Of a stretch of 63,131 nucleotides of DNA, positions 26,153 to 34,473 are shown one piece after another (the stretch's first letter is position 1; each line of letters opens with the position of its first letter). Source of the DNA: Betaproteobacteria bacterium (lineage in GTDB: Bacteria; Pseudomonadota; Gammaproteobacteria; Burkholderiales; SG8-41); assembly GCA_025356695.1 (NCBI GenBank), contig JANXSE010000163.1, positions 1 to 63,131 of the forward strand, in the 5' to 3' direction. The position numbers and the translations under genes are program-made. The notes below the pieces were generated by a model, which saw only the letters and a list, made by a program, of their open reading frames with translations, ran no database searches and was not told the DNA's origin.

Positions 26153-27127
26153 ATGCGCCTGAACACGTTGACGATGACGGCGGTTGCCGCAACGCTGGCG
26201 CTGGTTGCGGTGTCGGCGCCGGCGCAGAACCGCGGCAGCTATCCGCTAAAACCGATCCGCATGCTGTCGGGGCAGCAGGGCAGCCCGAGCGACATCATGG
26301 CGCGTACGCTGGCGCCCCTGCTCAGTGAGCGCTGGGGCCAACCGGTAGTGATCGAGAACAGGCCCGGCGCCGCTGGCATGATCGCCTCGAATATCGTCGC
26401 AAAAGCGCCCGCCGACGGTTATACGCTGCTGCTGATCTCGGCGCAGTTTGCGATACTCGCCGCGCTGAATTCAAACCTGCCGTACGATCCGCTGAAAGAT
26501 TTTGCCGGTGTCACTCAATTGAGTTACAGCACCAGTGCGCTGCTGATACCGCCGTCGCTCGGCACAAAAACGCTGAAAGACTTCGTCACGTATGCGCAGG
26601 CGCGTCCGGACAAAATATTTTTCAGTTCCGGCGGCGCCGGCAGCAGCACGCACATCAACGCCGAACGCTTTCGCTACGCCGCCGGCATCAAGGCGGTGCA
26701 CGTCGGTTTCAAGGGCACGCCCGAAGCGCTGCTCGAAGTACTGGCGGCGCGCGTGCAATTCTGTTTCGTTGGCCTCGGTTCGGCACTGCCCTTCATACGC
26801 GACGGCCGCATGCTGGCGCTGGCCGTGAGCACGCCCGCGCGCTCGCCGCTGCTGCCCGAGGTGCCGGCACTCGCTGAAACCTTGCCGGATTTCGGTCGCG
26901 ACGGCTCGCATTCGCTGCTCGCACCGGCCGGCACGCCGCGCGCGATCCGCGAGCAGATTGCGCGTGAAGTGCGGCGCATACTCGAGATGCCCGACATCCG
27001 CCAGAACCTGGAGGCGCTCGGTTATCATCTGGCACCGACCACGCCGGACGAACACGAACGCATAGTGCGCGCGCAGATTGCGACATTCAGCGAAGTCGCA
27101 CGGCGCGTTGGCCTCAGGCAAAATTAA
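26153..27127 (+). CDS. Bug/TctC-type receptor (copy 6)
   Basis: A 324-residue Bug receptor 14 bases after copy 5. Signal peptide MRLNTLTMTAVAATLALVAVSAPAQ. Its ligand loop is unusual: QQGSPSDIMART replaces the PGGxxD loop, as also seen in copy 14 (PAGNASDIMART). NRPGAAGMIASNIV, PADGYTLL, YDPLKDFAGV and VGFKGTPEALLEV follow. The altered loop suggests a ligand different from that of copy 5. Confidence 0.9.
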   Translation: MRLNTLTMTAVAATLALVAVSAPAQNRGSYPLKPIRMLSGQQGSPSDIMARTLAPLLSERWGQPVVIENRPGAAGMIASNIVAKAPADGYTLLLISAQFAILAALNSNLPYDPLKDFAGVTQLSYSTSALLIPPSLGTKTLKDFVTYAQARPDKIFFSSGGAGSSTHINAERFRYAAGIKAVHVGFKGTPEALLEVLAARVQFCFVGLGSALPFIRDGRMLALAVSTPARSPLLPEVPALAETLPDFGRDGSHSLLAPAGTPRAIREQIAREVRRILEMPDIRQNLEALGYHLAPTTPDEHERIVRAQIATFSEVARRVGLRQN

Positions 27128-27170
27128 CGACGCGCGATACAAAATAAAACGACGACCTCAAGTCGCCGCC

Positions 27171-27237
27171 GGCAATGCCGTTAAAGCAGATGTGAGGACC
27201 GCGGCCGGTTACGGGTGGTCCGCTTTGAGGCATTGCC
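27171..27237 (+). promoter_or_regulatory. long RNA hairpin ending at a start codon (candidate translational control element)
   Basis: Perfect 9-base arms GGCAATGCC (27171-27179) and GGCATTGCC (27229-27237) enclose nested arms AAAGC/GCTTT (27183-27187, 27222-27226) and GGACC/GGTCC (27196-27200, 27217-27221). The second outer arm ends at the base before the ATG of the next gene, and the only GAGG ribosome-site-like bases (27227-27230) lie at its edge. In the transcript the fold would hide the ribosome site. This is what the bases show; function is inferred. Confidence 0.5.
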
Positions 27238-27513
27238 ATGCTTAAACTGGATATCAATAAACTCGACGAACCGGAGCTTAAACGCATCGTCACCGCGCGC
27301 TGCGCCGAGCACGGCGCCGTCGGCGAGGTCATGATCTGCGATCCGACGCCGGTGGTTGATTACAAATTTGCCGTCGTGCGCAGCGCCGATCCGAAGTGCC
27401 TGACGCGGCTGGTCAAGGCGTTTCAGGCCATCCGGCTGCACGGTGCTGCGCTGATACGCATCGACCCGGTGATCTGGATGTTCGACGGCAACGGCGTGCT
27501 GGCGCGGCGCTGA
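27238..27513 (+). CDS. 91-residue protein of unknown function
   Basis: The product (MLKLDINKLDEPELKRIVTA...) has alternating helix and strand propensity with three cysteines and a YKFAVVRSA strand followed by a helix KCLTRLVKAFQAIR, which could be a small ferredoxin-like fold. There is no signal peptide. It lies behind the hairpin at 27171 and converges on nsrR with 7 bases between stops. I do not recognise a family. Its place beside the NO-responsive block may be chance. Confidence 0.6.
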   Translation: MLKLDINKLDEPELKRIVTARCAEHGAVGEVMICDPTPVVDYKFAVVRSADPKCLTRLVKAFQAIRLHGAALIRIDPVIWMFDGNGVLARR

Positions 27514-27520
27514 ATTTTTT

Positions 27521-27991
27521 TCAGGCGGCGCGGGCCCGGCCGGTGCTGCGCGGCGACGGCTCGATCGACAGAATTTTCGCCAGCGATTGCGGATTGCCGA
27601 CGACATCGGCCAGTGTGTAGCCGTCGAGCGTTTCGTTGAATGCGCGCACCGCAGCGATCAGCGCGCCTTTCAACTGGCAAACCGGCGTGATCACGCAGGT
27701 GCTGGTTTCACGGTCAAAACATTCAACCGGCCGTGTTTTTGCTTCGGTTGCGCGCACCACCTGACCGAGGCGTATTGCCGCGGCGGGCCGGCTCAGGGCG
27801 AGGCCGCCGTTTTTACCGCGCGTATTGGTCAGCAAATCGGTCTTGCCGAGAAAATGCACGACTTTCATCAGGTGATTTTCCGAAATGCGGAATGCCGCGG
27901 CAATTTCACCGATAGTCGCGCGCCGGCCGGGCTGCACGGCCAGGTAAATGAGAACGCGCAAACTGTAGTCGGTAAAGCTGGTCAGTCGCAT
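27521..27991 (-). CDS. nsrR: NsrR, NO-sensing Rrf2-family repressor
   Basis: The 156 residues form an Rrf2-type winged helix (MRLTSFTDYSLRVLIYLAV, then the ISENHLMKVVHFLGK recognition helix). The three iron-sulfur cysteines are spaced as in NsrR: C91, C99 and C105 within ECFDRETSTCVITPVCQL. NsrR binds DNA with its cluster and lets go when NO attacks it. It lies 28 bases downstream of the NO reductase on the same strand. Operators matching its known AAGATG-type half-sites precede nor and nirK, so it likely represses both and, through the nor transcript, is itself NO-induced. Confidence 0.92.
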   Translation of the reverse strand: MRLTSFTDYSLRVLIYLAVQPGRRATIGEIAAAFRISENHLMKVVHFLGKTDLLTNTRGKNGGLALSRPAAAIRLGQVVRATEAKTRPVECFDRETSTCVITPVCQLKGALIAAVRAFNETLDGYTLADVVGNPQSLAKILSIEPSPRSTGRARAA

Positions 27992-28019
27992 CGCCGCTTT
28001 GCTGCAAGACCGGAGCGAC

Positions 28020-30293
28020 TCATGCCGTGCCTGCTGCAGTGTCGGCGGGCGCTATCGTCAGTGCCGGGCGACGCAACAGCCTGAGCACATAGATGCCGAG
28101 GAAAACGGCGCCGATCGCGAATACCACGTCGCCCGGCACGCGCAGCCAGACCAACGCCTCCATGATGCGCGAATGCACAATTTCGGGCGAGCGCGCGTAC
28201 CACAGGCCTTGCGACACGCTGGCCCAGGCTTGATAGATGCCGGCCGGTAACAGCGACATGAACACCATCATGCCGAGGCCGAGGTTGAGCCCCCAGAACG
28301 CATAACCGAGCAGTCCGTCGGTATGCAGATTGCGGGCGAACAGTCCGCGCAAACAGAACAGCATGAGACCGATGCCGAGCATGCCGTAAACGCCGAACAA
28401 CGCGGCGTGACCATGGGCGGCTGTCATGTTGAGGCCCTGCACGAAGTAGAGCGATGCCGGCGGGTTGATGGCGAAACCGAGCAGTCCGGCGCCGACGGTG
28501 TTCCAGAAACCGACAGCGACGAAACACAATATCGGCCAGCGATAGGCGGCGACCCACGGTGCGGCCCTGCTGCGCTGGTAGTTGCGCCAGCCTTCGACGC
28601 CGAGCAGCGCCAGCGGCACCACTTCGAGCGCGGAAAATACCGCGCCGACGGCGATCACTGCGGTTGGTGTTCCCGTCCAGTAGAGATGATGCAGCGTGCC
28701 GAGTATGCCGCCGAACAGGAACACGATCGTCTCCAGCACGATGGCGCGGTTCGCGCTTGACGCATGCACCAGCCCGAGGCGCGTGAAGAGCAGGGCGACA
28801 ACGGCGGTGGCAAACACTTCGAAGAAGCCTTCGACCCACAAATGCACCAGCCACCAGCGCCAGTATTCGATCATCGCGTAGTGCGTGGTTTTGCCCCACA
28901 CCAGCGCGCTCGCGTAGAAGGCGCCGATGCAGCCTGCCGACAGAAAAACCATGGCGATGAGGCCGCGCGTTTCCGACGGCCGCTTTAGCGCGGGCCACAG
29001 TGCGCGGCCCATCAGGAACAGCCAGAACAAAAGTCCGGCGAACAACAGGATTTGCCAGACGCGCCCCATATTGGTGTATTCGAGGCCCTGCGCGCCGAGC
29101 CAGAAGGCGAAATCGAAACCCTGTTTCTGCAGCGTGCCGAGCCAGCCGAAGGCGGTCGAGCCGGCGACGATCAGCAGCAATGCATAAAACAGTGCATCGA
29201 CGCCGAGTTTCTGCAAACGCGGCTCGTAGCCGGACAGCAGCGGCGCGATGTAGAGGCCGGTGGCGAGCCAGGCGGTGGCGATCCAGAACACGCCGAACTG
29301 CGTGTGTATGCTGCGGCTGACGGTATACGGCAGAACTTCTGCGAGCGGGATGCCGAAGAAGGCCTGGCCTTCGACGGCGTAATGCGCGGTGATCGCGCCC
29401 ATTGCGATTTGCACGAGGATGAGCGCGGTTACCACAAAGAAATATTTGCGCGTTGCTTTCATCGACGGCGTGGCCACCGCGTTAAGCAGCGGATCGTTGA
29501 CCGGCGGCGCGGGGTCTGCCGGATCGGCATGCGCCGAGTGGTACCAGATCATGGCGGCAATGCCGGCGAGCAGCAGGATGATGCTGGCGATGCTCCACAG
29601 CGAACTTGTCGTCGTCAGCGTATTGCCGACCAGCGGTTCATGCGGCCAGTTGCTGGTGTAGGAGAGACCCTGTTCACCCGGGCGGTTGGTTGACGCCGAC
29701 CATGCCGACCAGAAGAAAAATGCCGCCAGCGCGGTGCGATCTTCCGCATGCGGCAGGAGGCCGTCGGTCATTGCGTACTGTTCGCGCAATTGGGCCAGTG
29801 CCGGTGCGTCGCCGAACAGATCTTCGTAATGCTGTTGCACTTGTGCAATCGCCATCGCGCGTTCCGTCGGCAGCGTGACGATGCCGGTTTTTGCATCGTA
29901 GGTATTTCGCCGCATGGTTTCCTTGACGCGTGCATCGACGGCCGCTTTTGCGGCAGCGCTGAGTGCTGCATACGGCGCACGATAGTTCTGGCTGGCGATG
30001 GTGCCGGCGAGCAATACGGCTTCACGGTGCAGCCAGTCCGCCGACCAGTCCGGCGCGATGTAGCTGCCGTGGCCCCACACTGTGCCGAGTTGTTGGCCGC
30101 CGGCGATAAACCACGCCTGCTGCCCGCGCTGGATTTGTTCGCCGGTGTAGAGTGTTGCGCCGTCCAGACTTTGCACTGCGACAGGTATCGGCGGCGCCGC
30201 GAGGTAGATCTCGCGCCCGATCCAGCCCAGTGCAGCGAACGACAGGATAAATACCGCGCCCAGCAGTTTCCACAGGTTTGCAGTCGGTTGCAT
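28020..30293 (-). CDS. norB: quinol-dependent nitric oxide reductase (qNOR)
   Basis: At 757 residues this is the single-chain quinol form: an N-terminal membrane anchor and periplasmic domain (to about residue 200) fused to the twelve-span haem-copper catalytic core. It reduces two NO to N2O in the inner membrane. The WVEGFFEVFATAVVALLF stretch carries the conserved Glu residues near the non-haem iron, and histidine ligands occur in the LHHLYWTGTP and AAHGHAALFGVYG segments. I use ATG 30293 with a GTGAGG ribosome site; GTG and TTG codons slightly upstream are possible. An NsrR-type and an FNR-type site lie before it. Confidence 0.93.
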   Translation of the reverse strand: MQPTANLWKLLGAVFILSFAALGWIGREIYLAAPPIPVAVQSLDGATLYTGEQIQRGQQAWFIAGGQQLGTVWGHGSYIAPDWSADWLHREAVLLAGTIASQNYRAPYAALSAAAKAAVDARVKETMRRNTYDAKTGIVTLPTERAMAIAQVQQHYEDLFGDAPALAQLREQYAMTDGLLPHAEDRTALAAFFFWSAWSASTNRPGEQGLSYTSNWPHEPLVGNTLTTTSSLWSIASIILLLAGIAAMIWYHSAHADPADPAPPVNDPLLNAVATPSMKATRKYFFVVTALILVQIAMGAITAHYAVEGQAFFGIPLAEVLPYTVSRSIHTQFGVFWIATAWLATGLYIAPLLSGYEPRLQKLGVDALFYALLLIVAGSTAFGWLGTLQKQGFDFAFWLGAQGLEYTNMGRVWQILLFAGLLFWLFLMGRALWPALKRPSETRGLIAMVFLSAGCIGAFYASALVWGKTTHYAMIEYWRWWLVHLWVEGFFEVFATAVVALLFTRLGLVHASSANRAIVLETIVFLFGGILGTLHHLYWTGTPTAVIAVGAVFSALEVVPLALLGVEGWRNYQRSRAAPWVAAYRWPILCFVAVGFWNTVGAGLLGFAINPPASLYFVQGLNMTAAHGHAALFGVYGMLGIGLMLFCLRGLFARNLHTDGLLGYAFWGLNLGLGMMVFMSLLPAGIYQAWASVSQGLWYARSPEIVHSRIMEALVWLRVPGDVVFAIGAVFLGIYVLRLLRRPALTIAPADTAAGTA

Positions 30294-30350
30294 TTTCGGC
30301 CTCACAGTCAAAACAGGAATTCGCGACGCGCATCCGTGCGCGGATGCCGC

Positions 30351-30373
30351 TAGATGTATATGAAATGCATCTT
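30351..30373 (-). promoter_or_regulatory. NsrR-type operator of the nor gene
   Basis: A 23-base 11-1-11 inverted repeat. The left half is TAGATGTATAT and the reverse complement of the right half is AAGATGCATTT, the latter identical to the described NsrR half-site. Its centre is 69 bases upstream of the nor ATG. Confidence 0.8.
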
Positions 30374-30396
30374 AAAGAGCTTCACGCGGCGCCGGT

Positions 30397-30410
30397 TTGA
30401 TGCAGATCAA
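30397..30410 (-). promoter_or_regulatory. FNR/DNR-type activator box of the nor gene
   Basis: TTGATGCAGATCAA is a perfect TTGAT-N4-ATCAA palindrome. Its centre is 41.5 bases upstream of the NsrR-type operator centre, so if the transcript starts within the operator the activator sits at the class II position. Confidence 0.8.
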
Positions 30411-30463
30411 ACATGCGGGAAACGGCGGCTCAAAAAAATATCGCCGCGCAGGCCTGCCGTTTT

Positions 30464-31645
30464 TCAGCCGGGACGGCCGTCCACGCGCACGCGCGTGAGG
30501 ACGCGCCAGTATCGGGCGACAAAGACGGCGAACGCCGCCGTCCACAACAAACCCGAGAGAATGATTGCTTCGCGCTGCAGCGACGGCATCACCAGCGGTG
30601 TTGCGACGCGCGCCAGCGCGGCGAGATTGATCAAAACGTAACAGGCGGTTTCGGCCCGCTCTGCGACGAGCGGCCGGCCGGTGTGCCCGCGCGCGGTACG
30701 CGTCATCGTGCCCAGCGTCATGCCGCCGAGGGCGCCAACTGTCAGAGCGTGAACGGCAATGCCCGGCGTCACCATGCCGGCGGCGCTTAGTGCGCGCAAG
30801 GCCAGATAGACAACCAGCCAGGCGTAGGCCGCGTGCAGCACCCACACCAGCGGCGCGCCGATAGTGCGTAGCGGTTGCCACAGCGCCAGGCGCCACGCAT
30901 GTGCGACGGCGGCAAGTGCTGCGACTGCAATAATTGCGATGGCTGGAAGTTGCATGAGATCGGCGGTTGCCAGCGCAACAAGGCCGGCCATGGTGGCGAT
31001 TTCGAGCCAGCGATGGCGTAGCGGTTGCGTGCCGGGAACGCCGTTCGCGGTAAACATCGGTATCACGCGCCCGGCCATCATCGCCATGATGAAGGCGATG
31101 ACGTTGAGCGCGAGTTGCAGCATATCGCGCACCGGGATCGCCGGATTGCCGCGCATGGCCAGATGAAATGCAATATTGGCGCCGGCGAGTATCGCCAGCA
31201 GCACGATAAAAAACAGATTGCGCGTGTTGCCGCTGCGTACCAGCGGCACGCCGATGCCGGCCGCGATTGCTGTTACGAAGGCGAGGTCGGCGGCCAGCGA
31301 AAAGAGCGGCCATGGTGTCGCCAGCAGCACGCGGCCCGCCAGCCACAGCAACACGATGGCGGCGAGGTGCCCGCCCGCGGGCGTCGGCAAGCCGGTCCAG
31401 TTGCGTACCGCTGTAAACAGAAATCCGGCGATTACCGCGAGCGCATAGCCGAAAATCATTTCGTGGGCGTGCCAGTACGGATTCGACAGATAGGCGATGC
31501 CGGAAATCCAGCCGGCGAATTGCATCGTCCAGATCGCCAGCGCAATGACTGCGAAGCCGCCCGCCGCAAGATAAAACGGGCGAAAACCCAGATTCCACAG
31601 CGCAAACTGCGGCGCCGCCGGACGCAACGGCGTTGTTTCAGCCAT
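30464..31645 (-). CDS. nnrS: NnrS family membrane haem protein
   Basis: The 393 residues are almost wholly hydrophobic with about twelve spans, as in NnrS, a haem- and copper-containing inner-membrane protein that protects cells against NO and nitrosative stress. Family-like segments include LWNLGFRPFYLAAGGFAVIA at the start, a NPYWHAHEMIFGYALAVIAG loop with conserved histidines, MAGRVIPMFTANGVPG in the middle and HALTVGALGGMTLGTMTRT. It lies downstream of nirK and a small secreted protein, and upstream of nor, all on one strand. Confidence 0.92.
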   Translation of the reverse strand: MAETTPLRPAAPQFALWNLGFRPFYLAAGGFAVIALAIWTMQFAGWISGIAYLSNPYWHAHEMIFGYALAVIAGFLFTAVRNWTGLPTPAGGHLAAIVLLWLAGRVLLATPWPLFSLAADLAFVTAIAAGIGVPLVRSGNTRNLFFIVLLAILAGANIAFHLAMRGNPAIPVRDMLQLALNVIAFIMAMMAGRVIPMFTANGVPGTQPLRHRWLEIATMAGLVALATADLMQLPAIAIIAVAALAAVAHAWRLALWQPLRTIGAPLVWVLHAAYAWLVVYLALRALSAAGMVTPGIAVHALTVGALGGMTLGTMTRTARGHTGRPLVAERAETACYVLINLAALARVATPLVMPSLQREAIILSGLLWTAAFAVFVARYWRVLTRVRVDGRPG

Positions 31646-31660
31646 GTTCGCGCGCGCCGT

Positions 31661-32083
31661 TCAATTTCTGGCGGTCGATTTTGGTTTATCTGCTGCGTCC
31701 ATTACCTGTAGCGGCATCAGGGCAATGCCGCGCGGCGTGAATTTGCGTTGCAGGAAGCGGTGCATGGTGCCCAGATTCACCGCGGCCGGATCGAAGGCCA
31801 CCGCCAGCGTTGCGGTCTCGACATTGACGCGCACGCTGCCGGCGTCAACGCCGTGGGCGCTTGCTGCTATGCCGGCCAACAGGCGCGCTTCGGCCGGCGT
31901 GCCGGCCAGCGTGCCCTCCAGCGCGAAGAACGCAACCTGATGATGCCGTGCTACGGCGCGGCTGACAACCGCGTGATCGTAGACCGAGGCGATCTTGTCT
32001 TCGACGCAGTAACCGCAGGCCGCAGCGCCGCTCGCCGCTACGGCAAGTGCGCAGGCGAGCAGGGCCGCAGATGCAGTGCGCAT
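31661..32083 (-). CDS. small secreted HMA-like protein of the nirK operon
   Basis: From ATG 32083 the product has about 140 residues (a GTG one codon earlier is possible). A signal peptide runs to about residue 22 and the mature chain opens with CGYC (C23, C26). The second half resembles a heavy-metal-associated ferredoxin fold (GVDAGSVRVNVETATLAVAF then DPAAVNLGTMHRFLQRKFTPRG), but without CxxC in the usual loop. Wedged 7 bases after nirK and 15 before nnrS, it may help deliver copper to NirK. That role is inferred from location and fold only. Confidence 0.65.
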   Translation of the reverse strand: MRTASAALLACALAVAASGAAACGYCVEDKIASVYDHAVVSRAVARHHQVAFFALEGTLAGTPAEARLLAGIAASAHGVDAGSVRVNVETATLAVAFDPAAVNLGTMHRFLQRKFTPRGIALMPLQVMDAADKPKSTARN

Positions 32084-32090
32084 CACGTTT

Positions 32091-33533
32091 TCAGTGCGCC
32101 GCGTGCGCCGCGGCGGCGCCGGACGGTTGCGCGTCTATCCATTTGAAGTACTCGATGTACTGGCGGATTTCGGCGTCGCCCAGGTTCTGGTTCGGCATCG
32201 GAATATTGTTGTACTCCTTCAGCATTGCCTTCGCATCGGCATCGGTCGCCAGCATCTTCTCCGGCGACTTCAGCCATTTGGTCAGCCATTCGGCGCTGCG
32301 GCGTTTGGTCACGCCGGCGATATCGGGGCCGAGTTTTTTCCCTTGTCCGACCGAATGACAGGCGAGGCATTTGCTTTCGAAATCGAGTTTGCCTTTGACC
32401 GCCAGCGGATCGCCCGGCGTGGCCGAGGCTTCGATGTTGTGATGTTCGAGGCTTTCTTCGGCCGGTTTGGCGTTGGTCGAGATCAGGCCGATTGCGCCCT
32501 GCGAGGCGTTGGCGAAATGATGGTCGACCATGATGTACGAACCGTTTTCGGGAATCACGAATTCGACGATGGCGCTGTTTGATGAACCGAGCAGCACGGT
32601 CTGCATGCCGCGGAACTGGTTATCGGGATTGCCCTCGAACCAGACGCGGTCGAAGATGGTGCCGACGACATGAAAGCTCGAGGTCTTGCTCGGGCCGACG
32701 TTGAGCACGAATAGGCGCACGCGTTCGCCGGCCTTGGCTGCCAGCGGTTTTCTCACCATGACGTTGTGTTCGCCGTTGAACACGGTATGTGTCGGTTGCG
32801 CGGCGCGCAGCCGGTCGTTATCAAGAACGTAGAGCGGTGCGCCGTCAACCTTGCGTTTGGCGGGATCGAGTTTAGCGTAGAACTCGCTTTGCGTGACCAT
32901 GTATTCGCGATCGACCTTGGTCGGATAGCCGTCTTTGGGCTCGACGATCACCGCGCCGTACATGCCTGAGGCGATGTGTTCAAGGATCATCGGCGTGCCG
33001 CAGTGGTACATGAAGATGCCCGGATAGTTAACCGTGAACTCGAAGGTGATGGTCTGTCCCGGCGCAATCGAGCGGTATTTGTCCTGCGGTGAAACCATCG
33101 CCGCGTGAAAGTCCATCGAATGCATCATCGGCGCCGCAGTGAGTTGCACGCCGGGCACCGGTTCGTCGCTGCGATTGGTCATGGAGAAGCGGATCTTGTC
33201 GCCGACGCGTGCGCGCACCGTCGGGCCCGGCACCTGGTCGCCGAAGGTCCACGCGCTGAATTTCACGCCGGGTGCGATTTCGATGATCTTGTGCGTGGTG
33301 TCCAGCCGCACTTCCTTGATTGGCGCCGGATCGACCGGTTTGAGCGTCGAACTCATATTCAGCGATGCGCCCTGGGCGAAGGCGCCGGTGTGGCGCTCGT
33401 TCGACAATTGCGCGGGCACCGGTTTCAGATCCATCTTCGACGCGTCGTAGCGATCGGCGGTGGTGGCTGTGTTATTAGGGCCGCAAGCAGCGAGCAGCAG
33501 GGTTGCGGTAAAAACCAGCGGGCGAACGTCCAT
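32091..33533 (-). CDS. nirK: copper nitrite reductase with C-terminal cytochrome c domain
   Basis: The 480-residue chain opens with a lipobox (LLLAAC, C17), so it is probably a lipoprotein. Two cupredoxin domains follow, with H138, catalytic D141 and H143 in HSMDFH, H177-C178 in YHCGT, H186, M191, H288 in SSFHVVG and H338/H339 in VDHHFANA, supplying the type 1 and type 2 copper sites. Residues 380-465 are a class I cytochrome c (C389-LA-C392-H393, likely axial M446). The enzyme reduces nitrite to NO, with the attached haem feeding electrons. An AAGGAG ribosome site precedes the ATG. Confidence 0.95.
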   Translation of the reverse strand: MDVRPLVFTATLLLAACGPNNTATTADRYDASKMDLKPVPAQLSNERHTGAFAQGASLNMSSTLKPVDPAPIKEVRLDTTHKIIEIAPGVKFSAWTFGDQVPGPTVRARVGDKIRFSMTNRSDEPVPGVQLTAAPMMHSMDFHAAMVSPQDKYRSIAPGQTITFEFTVNYPGIFMYHCGTPMILEHIASGMYGAVIVEPKDGYPTKVDREYMVTQSEFYAKLDPAKRKVDGAPLYVLDNDRLRAAQPTHTVFNGEHNVMVRKPLAAKAGERVRLFVLNVGPSKTSSFHVVGTIFDRVWFEGNPDNQFRGMQTVLLGSSNSAIVEFVIPENGSYIMVDHHFANASQGAIGLISTNAKPAEESLEHHNIEASATPGDPLAVKGKLDFESKCLACHSVGQGKKLGPDIAGVTKRRSAEWLTKWLKSPEKMLATDADAKAMLKEYNNIPMPNQNLGDAEIRQYIEYFKWIDAQPSGAAAAHAAH

Positions 33534-33550
33534 GACATGCTCCTTGATAA

Positions 33551-33573
33551 AAGATGCAATCGGAATACATCTT
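33551..33573 (-). promoter_or_regulatory. NsrR-type operator of nirK
   Basis: The halves AAGATGCAATC and (reverse complement) AAGATGTATTC are separated by one base. The centre lies 29 bases before the nirK ATG. Confidence 0.8.
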
Positions 33574-33596
33574 ATCGAGCCACCTTAACCCCGCAT

Positions 33597-33610
33597 TTGA
33601 TCTGGCGCAA
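33597..33610 (-). promoter_or_regulatory. FNR/DNR-type box of nirK (imperfect)
   Basis: On the minus strand TTGCGCCAGATCAA keeps the ATCAA half exactly and has two mismatches in the TTGAT half. Its centre lies 41.5 bases from the centre of the NsrR-type site, exactly as at the nor promoter. Confidence 0.65.
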
Positions 33611-33750
33611 ACAATTCAACCGGACGCAAACGGCAGTTTGTCGCGTTCGCGGGGTCGAAAAGTGTTTTTTTGCGGATTAGGAACGTGCGCCGTCAGTCTG
33701 CTACTCTTGGCGTCTCAAATTAACCGGCAACCGCTTTCAAGGAGCAATTT

Positions 33751-34452
33751 ATGCAAGGCCAGGACATCAAACTCCGTTCACGTGACGGCAACGGCGAGTT
33801 CGACTGCTACGTGGCAATACCCGATGGCGCGGCCAAAGCGCCGGGCATCGTGCTGGCTTCCGCCGTGCAGGGCGTCGATCAGGACATCCGCGGGCTGGCC
33901 GACGCATTTGCCGCGCATGGCGTGTTTGCCGCAGCGCCCGATCTGTTCTGGCGCTGGTTGCCGGGGCCGCTGCCGCACGGCGACGCGCGCTGCTCCGAGC
34001 GTTCGCGCCCGCGGCTGGAACGAATCAAGGCCGGTGAGGCCGACATGGCCGACACGCTGGCGCATCTCGGCACGCTGCCGGGGTTTAACGGCAAAGCGGT
34101 GGCGGCGGGTTTTTGTTATGGCGGCCCGTACGCGATTCTCGGGCCGAAACGCCTGGGTTTTGCCGCCGGGTTTTCGTGCCACGGTTCGCAGATGGGCTCA
34201 TATATAGCCGACCTCGACGGCTTAACGAAACCCGTTTGTTTTATCTGGGGCGATCAGGATCACCAGTTGCCGGTCGAACTGGCGGACCAATTTCGCGGTG
34301 TGGCGGCACGCATGAAAAACACCGAGGTGCATATATTTCCCGGCGTGCAGCACGCCTACATGATCCGCGGCAATGCCAAGGCTTTCGACCAGAAGACTTA
34401 TGATTTCTCGATGCAACGCGCGTTTGCGCTGCTCGACGCATTGCGCGTTTAG
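33751..34452 (+). CDS. dienelactone hydrolase-family protein
   Basis: The 233 residues fit the alpha/beta-hydrolase family of dienelactone hydrolases, which open the lactone in chloroaromatic ring-cleavage routes. The triad is visible: Cys in GFCYGGPYA, Asp in WGDQDHQLP and His in PGVQHAYMI. The Cys nucleophile is typical of this family. The ATG has a strong CAAGGAGCAA ribosome site. It is divergent from nirK across 217 bases and has no obvious partner gene, so its true ester or lactone is unknown. Confidence 0.9.
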   Translation: MQGQDIKLRSRDGNGEFDCYVAIPDGAAKAPGIVLASAVQGVDQDIRGLADAFAAHGVFAAAPDLFWRWLPGPLPHGDARCSERSRPRLERIKAGEADMADTLAHLGTLPGFNGKAVAAGFCYGGPYAILGPKRLGFAAGFSCHGSQMGSYIADLDGLTKPVCFIWGDQDHQLPVELADQFRGVAARMKNTEVHIFPGVQHAYMIRGNAKAFDQKTYDFSMQRAFALLDALRV

Positions 34453-34473
34453 CGCTCAAACGTAGAGCCGGAA

